This document shows positions 1 through 6,062 of a stretch of DNA of 25,689 nt, in pieces; within the stretch, counting starts at the first letter, position 1; the number at the start of each line of letters is the position of its first letter. The stretch is from JABJMC01 sp964459205 (GTDB lineage Bacteria; Patescibacteriota; Gracilibacteria; UBA1369; UBA12473), in assembly GCA_964459205.1 (NCBI GenBank), contig CAYWKJ010000019.1, positions 1-25,689 of the forward strand, read 5' to 3'. The notes under the pieces are model-generated. The model saw only the letters and a program-made list of their open reading frames with translations. It did no database searches and was not told the DNA's origin. Both the position numbers and the translations under genes were made by a program.

Positions 1-55
1 GAGCAACAGTTTTGTAAACTGTGGGTCCTCGGTTCGAGCCCGAGTGTCGGCTCCA
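1..55 (+). tRNA. tRNA-Thr (TGT), 3' part
   Basis: The window opens inside a tRNA. The anticodon stem is 6-10 paired with 18-22, and the seven-base loop at 11-17 has TGT at 13-15, which reads threonine ACA. The T arm follows (stem CTCGG/CCGAG around a TTCGAGC loop), then the 3' acceptor strand, discriminator T and an encoded CCA at 53-55. The acceptor 5' strand and most of the D arm lie outside the window. It is 8 bases from the next tRNA and probably co-transcribed with it. Confidence 0.93.
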
Positions 56-63
56 TATATCAT

Positions 64-148
64 GGGCAGGTTCCAGAGTGGCCAAATGGGGCAGACTGTA
101 AATCTGCTGGCTCCGCCTTCGGGGGTTCGAATCCCTCCCTGCCCACCA
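64..148 (+). tRNA. tRNA-Tyr (GTA)
   Basis: Complete class II tRNA. The acceptor GGGCAGG (64-70) pairs with CCTGCCC (138-144), followed by discriminator A and encoded CCA (146-148). The anticodon stem GCAGA/TCTGC (91-95, 103-107) encloses loop CTGTAAA with anticodon GTA at 98-100. A long variable arm sits before the T arm, as expected for bacterial tRNA-Tyr. It is the last gene of the tRNA pair; a terminator hairpin follows within 10 bases. Confidence 0.96.
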
Positions 149-154
149 CTACTT

Positions 155-178
155 AAAACGGAATTTATTCCGTTTTTT
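155..178. terminator. Bidirectional intrinsic terminator
   Basis: A 9-bp perfect inverted repeat (AAAACGGAA at 155-163 with TTCCGTTTT at 168-176) ends in a run of six T on the plus strand and starts with a run of A, giving T on the minus strand. It lies between the plus-strand tRNAs and the minus-strand lipoprotein gene that stops at 183, so it can serve both. Confidence 0.8.
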
Positions 179-182
179 GAGT

Positions 183-815
183 TTATTCCATCAAAATCGA
201 ACTTGCCGCTGCCTTAACTGCTGCTTGATCCGCGGTAAAGTTCTCAACTTCAGTCATCATAAAATAAACATAATTGATGAGTAGCTGCTCTTCGTCAACA
301 ACGAGCGTCACCCATTCTGCTTTTACCGGAAGTTCATTCCAAAGACCTTCATAAATTTCCCAGGTCACTTCATAAGGGCCAATTACTCCTGTTCCAGCAT
401 CAATTAAATCTTCTTTCAAAACATCATAAGATTCATCATGGAAAGCTTGGCGCCAAATTTTCAAAACAGTTGGGTCATTATCGTCGGCACGCTCTCTTGG
501 ATAAAAGGTAACACCATTTTCATCAGCACTAGTATTTACCCAGTCTGACGGATAAACAAATGGCACCGTAAAAGCCAAACTTCTATATTTTTTGTAATCT
601 GATGGGACACAACCGCTATGCAATTGCTTAACACAAGAAGTCCCTTCAACAATATAACCAAATTCCTCTGGCTCAACTGATTCCCCATTCACCTCTTCCT
701 CTTCGGTCCCGTCGAACAAAGGAATGCCTTGGTTAGAAGTAGAAAGACAGGCTGGTAAAACAAAAGTTAACACTAGCAAAAACCCAATAAAAGGAAGTAA
801 TTTAGAGATTTTCAT
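183..815 (-). CDS. Putative secreted lipoprotein, unknown function
   Basis: A 210-residue protein. The first 22 residues are a lipoprotein signal peptide (Lys near the N terminus, a hydrophobic core, then lipobox LPAC), placing the lipidated cysteine at residue 23. A short acidic linker (about 33-52) follows, then a compact globular part of about 150 residues with two cysteines near residues 60-69. I recognise no family. The mature protein should be anchored to the outer face of the cytoplasmic membrane. It converges on the tRNA pair. No Shine-Dalgarno precedes the ATG. A distant minus-strand promoter is possible (TGTCAA complement at 936-941, TTTTAT at 913-918), but that would leave a leader of about 100 nt. 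Confidence 0.8.
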   Translation of the reverse strand: MKISKLLPFIGFLLVLTFVLPACLSTSNQGIPLFDGTEEEEVNGESVEPEEFGYIVEGTSCVKQLHSGCVPSDYKKYRSLAFTVPFVYPSDWVNTSADENGVTFYPRERADDNDPTVLKIWRQAFHDESYDVLKEDLIDAGTGVIGPYEVTWEIYEGLWNELPVKAEWVTLVVDEEQLLINYVYFMMTEVENFTADQAAVKAAASSILME

Positions 816-1059
816 AAAGTAGATTGAAAATTGTAAAAATCGCTTAAGAAAGCGGATCGCATGATAGCAAAACCAGGAAATAATGTCTATTTTAGGGTTG
901 ATTAATTTAGTTTTTTATGATATCAATCAGTTCTATGTCAAGCCACCCCAAAAGGCACTCTACCTTCTGCCTCGCGCAGAAGATGAGGAAAAGCACTCTT
1001 GTGGGGCTTTAGGCATAGTTGATCCTTGGCAAGTGGGTAAAGTATATAAAGTTATTGGC

Positions 1060-1143
1060 TTAGGGCCGCCCCGTTGTGGGGCGAGGATTCTAATCGTCGC
1101 GCTTTTTTAAAAGCGCTCCTCACCTTTCGTCGGGGCGGCCTAA
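1060..1143. repeat. Long GC-rich hairpin
   Basis: The arms TTAGGGCCGCCCCG (1060-1073) and CGGGGCGGCCTAA (1131-1143) are complementary except for one extra G. Inside them, GAGGA pairs with TCCTC, and at the tip GCGCTTTT pairs perfectly with AAAAGCGC around a TT loop. The whole forms a nested 84-nt hairpin. No T-run follows on the plus strand, so it is not an ordinary terminator in that direction. Confidence 0.8.
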
Positions 1144-1172
1144 TTACAATACTCACACGGTTTTCAACGTAT

Positions 1173-1302
1173 ATTTGGTCGTTCAGTTCCCTCTCCTTCC
1201 CCGCACGCTGTGCGGACACCCCTCTTGCTACTCATGAGATCGTTCCAAGGTCTCTTCCGCTAGGTCCGAGTGCTTCGCCCTGAGGTGCTCGATAAACCAA
1301 AT
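1173..1302 (+). promoter_or_regulatory. Candidate structured RNA leader of nhaA
   Basis: ATTTGGT (1173-1179) can close on ACCAAAT (1296-1302). Within it are a hairpin CCGCAC-GCT-GTGCGG (1201-1215), a hairpin GAGATC/GGTCTC (1236-1241 with 1249-1254), an enclosing GGAC/GTCC pairing (1214-1217 with 1264-1267), and a wobble-rich hairpin near 1268-1292. The last two hairpin options share bases with 1201-1215, so alternative folds are possible. Known lithium-responsive riboswitch families (nhaA-I, nhaA-II) and the DUF1646 sodium riboswitch sit before cation antiporter genes. I cannot confirm membership by eye; this is an inference from position and structure. Confidence 0.4.
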
Positions 1303-1360
1303 GATTTCGCGCCCGCGACTTTATTTTTCTCCAGACTCCCAGACACGTAAGGAGACGTGA

Positions 1361-2569
1361 ATGGCAGATCGTTTAGGAAAGGGAATCAAGTTCTTGCAGG
1401 AAAACTCATTATTCCTGCTTATCGGAACCGCGCTTGCGCTAGCTTGGGCCAATTTGGACCATGCCAGCTACGAGCACGTGCTCCATTACCCTCTGCTCGA
1501 GAATCGTTTCTTCGGGTACTTGCACCACGGTCACCGCGTGATCAACTTGCACTACCTGGTCAACGATTTGTTCTTCGCCTTCTTCTTCGCCAAGGCGGCA
1601 AAGGAGGTGTGGGAACAACTTCTTCCCGGGGGTAATCTTCACAACCCTAAAGAAGCCGCCACTTCGCTCTTTGGCATGGGCGGAGGCATGATCGGACCCG
1701 TGGTGGTCTATCTCGGCGGCGCCTACTTGATAGGAGAATTCAACGACCTCAGCCATGGGTGGGCTGTCTCGTGCGCCACAGACATCGCGTTTTCCTACAT
1801 GGTCGCGCGATTCGCCTTTGGCCCCAAGCACGTCGCCATCCCGTTCCTGCTCCTCATGGCCATCGGAGATGACGGCGCCACGCTCGCCATCCTCACCACG
1901 GTCTACCCGCAGGGAGAAATCCAACTGATATGGCTGGTGCTGCCCGCGCTCGCCATCGTACTCGGCCTGACCTTCAACAAGGTCTTGAAGCTGCGTAGCT
2001 TCTGGTGGTACATCCTGATCCCTGGCGCCATCTCGTGGATCGGCTTCGCACTCGCAGGCCTCCATCCCGCGCTTGGCCTAGTTCCAGTGATCCCCACCAT
2101 GCCACACGCCAAGTCTGACTTGGGAATCTACCACAGCCAAGAAACAAAACGAAAGGACACTCTGAGCGAGTTCGCCACCTGGTGGGAAAATCCGATCGAA
2201 CTGATCCTGTTCGCGTTCGGCCTGTGCAACGCCGGCGTCGTGTTCAGCTCCATCGGCAAACCCTCCCTGCTGGTCATGGTCTCACTGATCGTGGGCAAAG
2301 CCATCGGCATCTGGCTCGGCGCCATGTTCGCGGTGAAGGTCTTCAAGTTCAGCCTCCCTGAGGGGATGAACAGCAAGCACCTCTTCGTTGTCGGCTGCGC
2401 CGCCGGCATCGGGTTCACCGTGGCCTTGTTCGTCGCCACCGTCGCCTTCCCGGCAGGCGAGCTCCAGGATTCGGTCAAAATGGGAGCCCTGCTCTCGTTC
2501 TCCGCCGCGATCGTCACCCTGATCTTCGGCCGGATCTTCAAGGTTAAGGAGGCTGTGAACTCTAGCTGA
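1361..2569 (+). CDS. nhaA: Na+/H+ antiporter NhaA
   Basis: A 402-residue multi-spanning inner-membrane antiporter that exchanges cytoplasmic Na+ (or Li+) for external protons. Family signatures are visible: ATDIAF with Asp141 (counterpart of E. coli Asp133) and IGDDG with Asp170-Asp171 (counterparts of Asp163-Asp164, the ion-binding pair). Length is normal for NhaA. The start at 1361 is fixed by AAGGAG at 1349-1354, six bases upstream, one of very few clear Shine-Dalgarno sequences in the window. Codons end mostly in G or C, unlike every neighbour, and the gene has a private terminator. Together these suggest horizontal acquisition with its own control region. The gene stops with TGA. Confidence 0.95.
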   Translation: MADRLGKGIKFLQENSLFLLIGTALALAWANLDHASYEHVLHYPLLENRFFGYLHHGHRVINLHYLVNDLFFAFFFAKAAKEVWEQLLPGGNLHNPKEAATSLFGMGGGMIGPVVVYLGGAYLIGEFNDLSHGWAVSCATDIAFSYMVARFAFGPKHVAIPFLLLMAIGDDGATLAILTTVYPQGEIQLIWLVLPALAIVLGLTFNKVLKLRSFWWYILIPGAISWIGFALAGLHPALGLVPVIPTMPHAKSDLGIYHSQETKRKDTLSEFATWWENPIELILFAFGLCNAGVVFSSIGKPSLLVMVSLIVGKAIGIWLGAMFAVKVFKFSLPEGMNSKHLFVVGCAAGIGFTVALFVATVAFPAGELQDSVKMGALLSFSAAIVTLIFGRIFKVKEAVNSS

Positions 2570-2662
2570 TCGATACTATATGAACATGCTGCGGGCCATA
2601 AATTCCGTCGTATTTTCAAATCGTATTGGCCCTAGGCTCTAGCAACCAACAACCTACGCGTT

Positions 2663-2701
2663 GGGAGGCAGCGGGCCTTCCAGTCCGCTGCTTCCCTCTT
2701 T
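2663..2701 (+). terminator. Intrinsic terminator of nhaA
   Basis: A 12-bp stem (GGGAGGCAGCGG at 2663-2674 with CCGCTGCTTCCC at 2685-2696, one G-T wobble) with a ten-base loop, followed by TCTTT. It lies about 95 bases after the nhaA stop and before the murA promoter. Confidence 0.85.
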
Positions 2702-2726
2702 GAAAACCACCGCAAGTTTTACCCAC

Positions 2727-2755
2727 TTGCCTATTCCTTATAAAATCCCTACAAT
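2727..2755 (+). promoter_or_regulatory. Predicted murA promoter
   Basis: TTGCCT (2727-2732) and TACAAT (2750-2755) are separated by 17 bases. This sigma-70-like pair would give a leader of about 30 nt before the murA ATG at 2791. Confidence 0.5.
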
Positions 2756-2790
2756 CAAACCACCTTTTTTGGCGTATCTAACGTTCAATA

Positions 2791-4065
2791 ATGCCGAGAT
2801 TTATAGTTGAAGGTGGCCACCCTTTAAGAGGCACCGTAAAAATTCATGGCTCCAAAAACGCAGCTTTGCCAATTTTGGCGGCCACACTTCTAACCAAAGA
2901 TGAGTGCACCTTACGCAACGTACCTAATATTTCGGATATTCACGCCTTCCTAAAAATTCTCGAGGGAATCGGTTCAAAATTCGAATACAACAAAGGAACA
3001 CTTAAGATTCAAACTCTCCAAATCGGCACCATCCAAGCGCAACAAGAACTGGTTCAACAGATGCGCGCTTCGATCCTGCTTCTTGGCCCACTTTTGGCCC
3101 GCAAAGGCGAGGCTGAAATGGTTTTTCCAGGTGGATGCGTGCTGGGCAAACGCTCTATTCACGCACACACCCACGCCCTTGAAAAACTTGGCGCCACTAT
3201 CGAAGACACGGAACAAGGAATCCGCGCCACGGCCAAAACTTTACACGGCACAAAAATCATCATGGCTGAATCTAGTGTGACGGCCACGGAAAACGCCATT
3301 ATGGCCGCAGTTCTCGCTAAAAACACTACCAAAATTCACTGGGCTGCCATGGAGCCACACGTTCAAGACCTTTGTCATTTTTTAAATTCCATGGGCGCGC
3401 AAATTCGCGGCATTGGCACGCACACTCTTTTTATCGAAGGCGTTTCTAGCCTTCACGGAACAGATTACGAAATCACCTCAGATTATCTTGAGGCTGGCAC
3501 TTTAGCTCTGGCTGCGGTCCTAACTCGCGGCACCGTTACTCTCGAAAACATAGTCCCGGATCACTTAGACAGCTTTTGGCAAAAACTAGATGAAGTTGGC
3601 GCAAAATTCACTCTTACCGAAAATTCCGTTACTTTCCACCCACTCCCCAAAAATCAGAATTTTAAAGCAGTGGAACAACTCAAAACCGCGGTTTTCCCAG
3701 GTTTCGCCACAGATCTTCAGGCTCCTTTCACCGTTCTCCTAACCCAAGCAGACGGCGAAAGCAAAATGTTTGAAACTCTTTTTGATGGACGCTTAAAATA
3801 CCTCTACGAGCTCGAAAAAATGGGCGCTAAAGTTGAGATCCACAATTCTCATCAGGCCACCATTCAAGGCCCCACTCCACTCCGGGGCACAAAAATTGTT
3901 AGTTGCGATATTCGCGCTGGGGCAGCCATGGTCCTCGCCGCCCTTACAGCCAAAGGTGTTACCGAAATTAGTGACATCCGTTATATAGAGCGCGGCTACG
4001 AAGATCTTCACAAGACCTTAAATAGCCTAGGCGCCAAAATTACTCGCAAAAAACCCGTTAGTTAA
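2791..4065 (+). CDS. murA: UDP-N-acetylglucosamine 1-carboxyvinyltransferase MurA
   Basis: A 424-residue cytosolic enzyme that transfers enolpyruvate from PEP to UDP-GlcNAc, the first committed step of peptidoglycan synthesis. Length is typical. Conserved active-site residues are visible: GSKNAAL with Lys22-Asn23, PGGCVLGKR with the PEP-reactive Cys116 (E. coli Cys115) and Arg121, TDLQ with Asp308 (E. coli Asp305), and DIRAGAA with Arg375 near the C terminus. Because Cys116 is cysteine and not aspartate, the enzyme should be fosfomycin-sensitive by family knowledge. No Shine-Dalgarno is seen before the ATG. It stands alone: nhaA and its terminator lie upstream and a lipoprotein gene downstream. 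Confidence 0.97.
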   Translation: MPRFIVEGGHPLRGTVKIHGSKNAALPILAATLLTKDECTLRNVPNISDIHAFLKILEGIGSKFEYNKGTLKIQTLQIGTIQAQQELVQQMRASILLLGPLLARKGEAEMVFPGGCVLGKRSIHAHTHALEKLGATIEDTEQGIRATAKTLHGTKIIMAESSVTATENAIMAAVLAKNTTKIHWAAMEPHVQDLCHFLNSMGAQIRGIGTHTLFIEGVSSLHGTDYEITSDYLEAGTLALAAVLTRGTVTLENIVPDHLDSFWQKLDEVGAKFTLTENSVTFHPLPKNQNFKAVEQLKTAVFPGFATDLQAPFTVLLTQADGESKMFETLFDGRLKYLYELEKMGAKVEIHNSHQATIQGPTPLRGTKIVSCDIRAGAAMVLAALTAKGVTEISDIRYIERGYEDLHKTLNSLGAKITRKKPVS

Positions 4066-4130
4066 ACTGTAATAAATTCACCCTTTATACGTTTCTATTA
4101 CCTGAATTTTATTTTTTCTAACCTTAAATC

Positions 4131-4985
4131 ATGAAAAAAACCACAATTTTACTTGGTAGCCTTTTACTTATTGTTTTCACCACTGGGTGCACTATCGACA
4201 TTAATGTTGATGAAGACGAGCTAGATCAAGAGCTGATTGACCTTTTAGATGATGTTGAAGACGTTGATATTGATATTAATGTTGATGAAGATGATGAAGA
4301 TGATGACGAAACTACTGAAGAAGAGCCAATCGAAGCTACTGGCGCTACTGAAGGCCCAGTTACAGTCACCATTGAGGAAGGCACAAATTTTAATGAGTAT
4401 CTAACTTACTTAAAACGTACTGCTTACGAAGAAGATTGGTTTGATAGAGATAGCGATGATTGTCAGTATTTTTACAAAATGACTGCTAGTCAAGATTATC
4501 CAATTGCGGTCGAAGATTTTAACTCTGAGGAAGTTCAAGCTGCTCTTTTAGAAATTTTGGAAGACGCGGATGAGGTAGCCGCTTTAACAGAAGCAATTGT
4601 TGACCGGGTAAATGCTGACGGAGACGAAGGTGCGCGCCAAATTTGTAGTGGTCGCAACGGAGTGTTTATAGTTTTCACAGAAAGCCACACCACCATGACT
4701 CTTACTTCTTGGGATAACGAAGCCCTTACTTTAGACGACATCAAAACTTTTGAAGGTTTAATTGATCTTAGTTATTCATTTGAGCCAGATGCTATGCCAA
4801 AAAAGGCAATTGTTATGACTGGATATGGTGACGCTGGATACTTGTCTTGGAATTACTATTTGATAAATACAAGAATGAATACAGTAACTAAAGTAGAAAG
4901 CTGTACTGGTCACTTTGTTTCTAATGAAGATGGTGGTTCGACTGATCAATTTGAATTTGAATGTGAAAAGGAATACACCGGATAA
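4131..4985 (+). CDS. Asp/Glu-rich lipoprotein, unknown function
   Basis: A 284-residue protein with a lipoprotein signal peptide (MKK, hydrophobic core, lipobox TTGC; Cys20 lipidated). Residues about 22-66 are extremely acidic and repeat the unit DINVDED twice (near 22 and 49), encoded by GAT/GAA-rich DNA. This could be a cation-binding or extended spacer segment; that is inference. From about residue 73 a globular domain of unrecognised family carries cysteines at about 110, 171, 258 and 273. The mature protein should be tethered outside the membrane. The 3' end overlaps the convergent MBL gene by 40 bases. No Shine-Dalgarno precedes the start. Confidence 0.85.
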   Translation: MKKTTILLGSLLLIVFTTGCTIDINVDEDELDQELIDLLDDVEDVDIDINVDEDDEDDDETTEEEPIEATGATEGPVTVTIEEGTNFNEYLTYLKRTAYEEDWFDRDSDDCQYFYKMTASQDYPIAVEDFNSEEVQAALLEILEDADEVAALTEAIVDRVNADGDEGARQICSGRNGVFIVFTESHTTMTLTSWDNEALTLDDIKTFEGLIDLSYSFEPDAMPKKAIVMTGYGDAGYLSWNYYLINTRMNTVTKVESCTGHFVSNEDGGSTDQFEFECEKEYTG

Positions 4986-5797
4986 GTAATTCTGATTCGG
5001 CCTTCCAAATCAGTACGCAAAACTTGAGATTCCAGGGACCCTAGATTGGCTAGGGTCTCTTGGTGTGGGTGCCCAAAATCATTATCAATTCCGCATTGAA
5101 TAGCCACGATTTCTGGAGAAACTGCTGCTAAAAATTCTGGGCCCGAGGCCGTGCGGCTGCCATGATGTCCTGCTTTCAAAAGTTCAGCCTGTAAATTTGC
5201 GCCTGCGGCTAGCAATTCCTCCTCGATTTCATGCTCGGCATCACCAGTTAAAAGCACGTCAAAATCTTTGTAACTCACGCGCAAAACAATCGAACTATTA
5301 TTAATGTTTTTAAATTCCTGGCCTAGTAGTGATTCAGTTGGGTAAAGCACATTAAAAGTTGCTTCTCCCAGGGTAAATTCTTGGCCCTCGGTTACTTGAA
5401 TCGGCACGTTAAAATAGGCAATTGCCTCCAAAAAAGCATCATAAACCGGGTTGTTGTAAGCGGCCCCAGTTAGCAAAACCGCTTCCACTTGGTATCGCTC
5501 CAAAACCGGAACCAAACCCATGACGTGGTCCGCATGCGGATGAGTTAGCACCACCAAATCAATTTTACGATCTAAAAAAGGCATAACCTCGGCCAATTCC
5601 TCAAGCACGATTTGTTCAGGCCCGCCATCGATCAAAACTTGCTCACCACTCGGGGTGGTTATCAAAATCGCATCTCCTTGTCCCACATCCAAAAAATCCA
5701 CCATAAACTGGTCGTGTGGCAGCCGTGAATAATGAGTCCAACCTAACGTCACTAAAATCACTCCCAAAAATCCTAAAATCCCTAAAAAACGTTTCAT
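4946..5797 (-). CDS. ComEC-like metallo-beta-lactamase-fold hydrolase, membrane-anchored
   Basis: A 283-residue protein with an N-terminal membrane segment or signal (residues 4-20), then a stand-alone MBL domain of the ComEC C-terminal type. It shows the DVGQGDA motif (37-43), HxHxDH metal site THPHADHV (His86, His88, Asp90, His91), a TGDAE metal Asp and GHHGS. In ComEC/Rec2 this domain is linked to DNA uptake and may act as a nuclease; here the membrane channel part is absent, so the substrate is unknown. I chose the Met at 5797 because the signal segment starts there directly after AAGGG; an ATG 31 codons upstream would bury the signal sequence. Its 3' end overlaps the convergent lipoprotein gene. 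Confidence 0.88.
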   Translation of the reverse strand: MKRFLGILGFLGVILVTLGWTHYSRLPHDQFMVDFLDVGQGDAILITTPSGEQVLIDGGPEQIVLEELAEVMPFLDRKIDLVVLTHPHADHVMGLVPVLERYQVEAVLLTGAAYNNPVYDAFLEAIAYFNVPIQVTEGQEFTLGEATFNVLYPTESLLGQEFKNINNSSIVLRVSYKDFDVLLTGDAEHEIEEELLAAGANLQAELLKAGHHGSRTASGPEFLAAVSPEIVAIQCGIDNDFGHPHQETLANLGSLESQVLRTDLEGRIRITYPVYSFSHSNSN

Positions 5798-5869
5798 TTT
5801 ACCCTTATAACACAGAGGGATGAACAAAAGATGAACGGGCAAAAGAAGAGCTGGGGGTCCTTTTGGCGA

Positions 5870-5943
5870 CATGTACCAAACGTTTGACATGTTGATTTAG
5901 CGCTACCTGGAATCATTGTATACCTGTCAAGCTATTGTACATG
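5870..5943 (+). repeat. 74-bp inverted repeat, left copy
   Basis: Matches the reverse complement of 10788-10861 at 70 of 74 positions with no gaps. It begins CATGTACC and ends TTGTACATG, so each copy is itself an imperfect dyad (CATGTAC...TTGACA reading inward from both ends). It also contains palindromes CAAACGTTTG and TAGCGCTA. Weaker similarity continues about 20 bases outward and inward (GGGGATCCCC here against GGGATACCCC at the other copy). It lies 119 bases before the 6063 gene. Confidence 0.93.
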
Positions 5944-5965
5944 CGCGCATGGGGATCCCCTAAAA

Positions 5966-6004
5966 CCCCAAAAAGTTTTGAACAAACTAAAACTTTCTGT
6001 GGGG
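5966..6004. repeat. Hairpin just upstream of promoter
   Basis: AAAGTTTT (5972-5979) pairs with AAAACTTT (5989-5996), and flanking CCCC (5966-5969) with GGGG (6001-6004). It ends four bases before a consensus -35 box, so it could be an operator, or a block to read-through from upstream. Confidence 0.55.
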
Positions 6005-6007
6005 GGA

Positions 6008-6035
6008 TTGACATAAATTTGGAAGTCTTTAAAAT
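6008..6035 (+). promoter_or_regulatory. Predicted promoter of the 6063 gene
   Basis: A perfect -35 TTGACA (6008-6013) and TAAAAT (6030-6035) are spaced by 16 bases. Initiation should fall near 6042, about 20 nt before the ATG. It lies just inside the left inverted repeat and faces inward. Confidence 0.7.
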
Positions 6036-6062
6036 ACCTACCTGGTAAAAATCAAAAAATAT

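Larger units (their letters stand above)
883..1360. other. Gene-less structured intergenic region before nhaA
   Basis: I see no convincing gene here; the short plus-strand reading frames (883-1110, 1074-1283) run through inverted repeats and look non-coding. The region contains a small hairpin around 963-981 (CTTCTGC/GCAGAAG), the long GC-rich hairpin at 1060-1143, and a multi-stem domain at 1173-1302. It could be the untranslated leader and promoter region that came with nhaA, or hold a separate non-coding RNA. It does not match the tmRNA, RNase P RNA or SRP RNA signatures I know. Confidence 0.6.

Noticed and set aside
883..1283. Two small plus-strand reading frames (75 and 69 codons) before nhaA
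   Set aside because: They cross strong inverted repeats, have no start signals or recognisable protein features, and look like chance frames in structured DNA.
1357..2619. Long reading frames on both strands across nhaA (including a 208-codon minus-strand frame)
   Set aside because: They are shadows of the GC-rich nhaA gene; the minus-strand frames are low-complexity, Glu/Arg-rich and family-less.
5798..5890. Upstream ATG (5890) as start of the ComEC-like protein
   Set aside because: It would add 31 residues before the export segment and run into the left inverted repeat; the ATG at 5797 gives a normal signal-anchor protein.
5870..5943. Left repeat as a promoter in its own right (TTGACA present on both strands)
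   Set aside because: No -10 box lies at 16-18 bases from either TTGACA; the convincing promoter of the 6063 gene is further downstream at 6008-6035.
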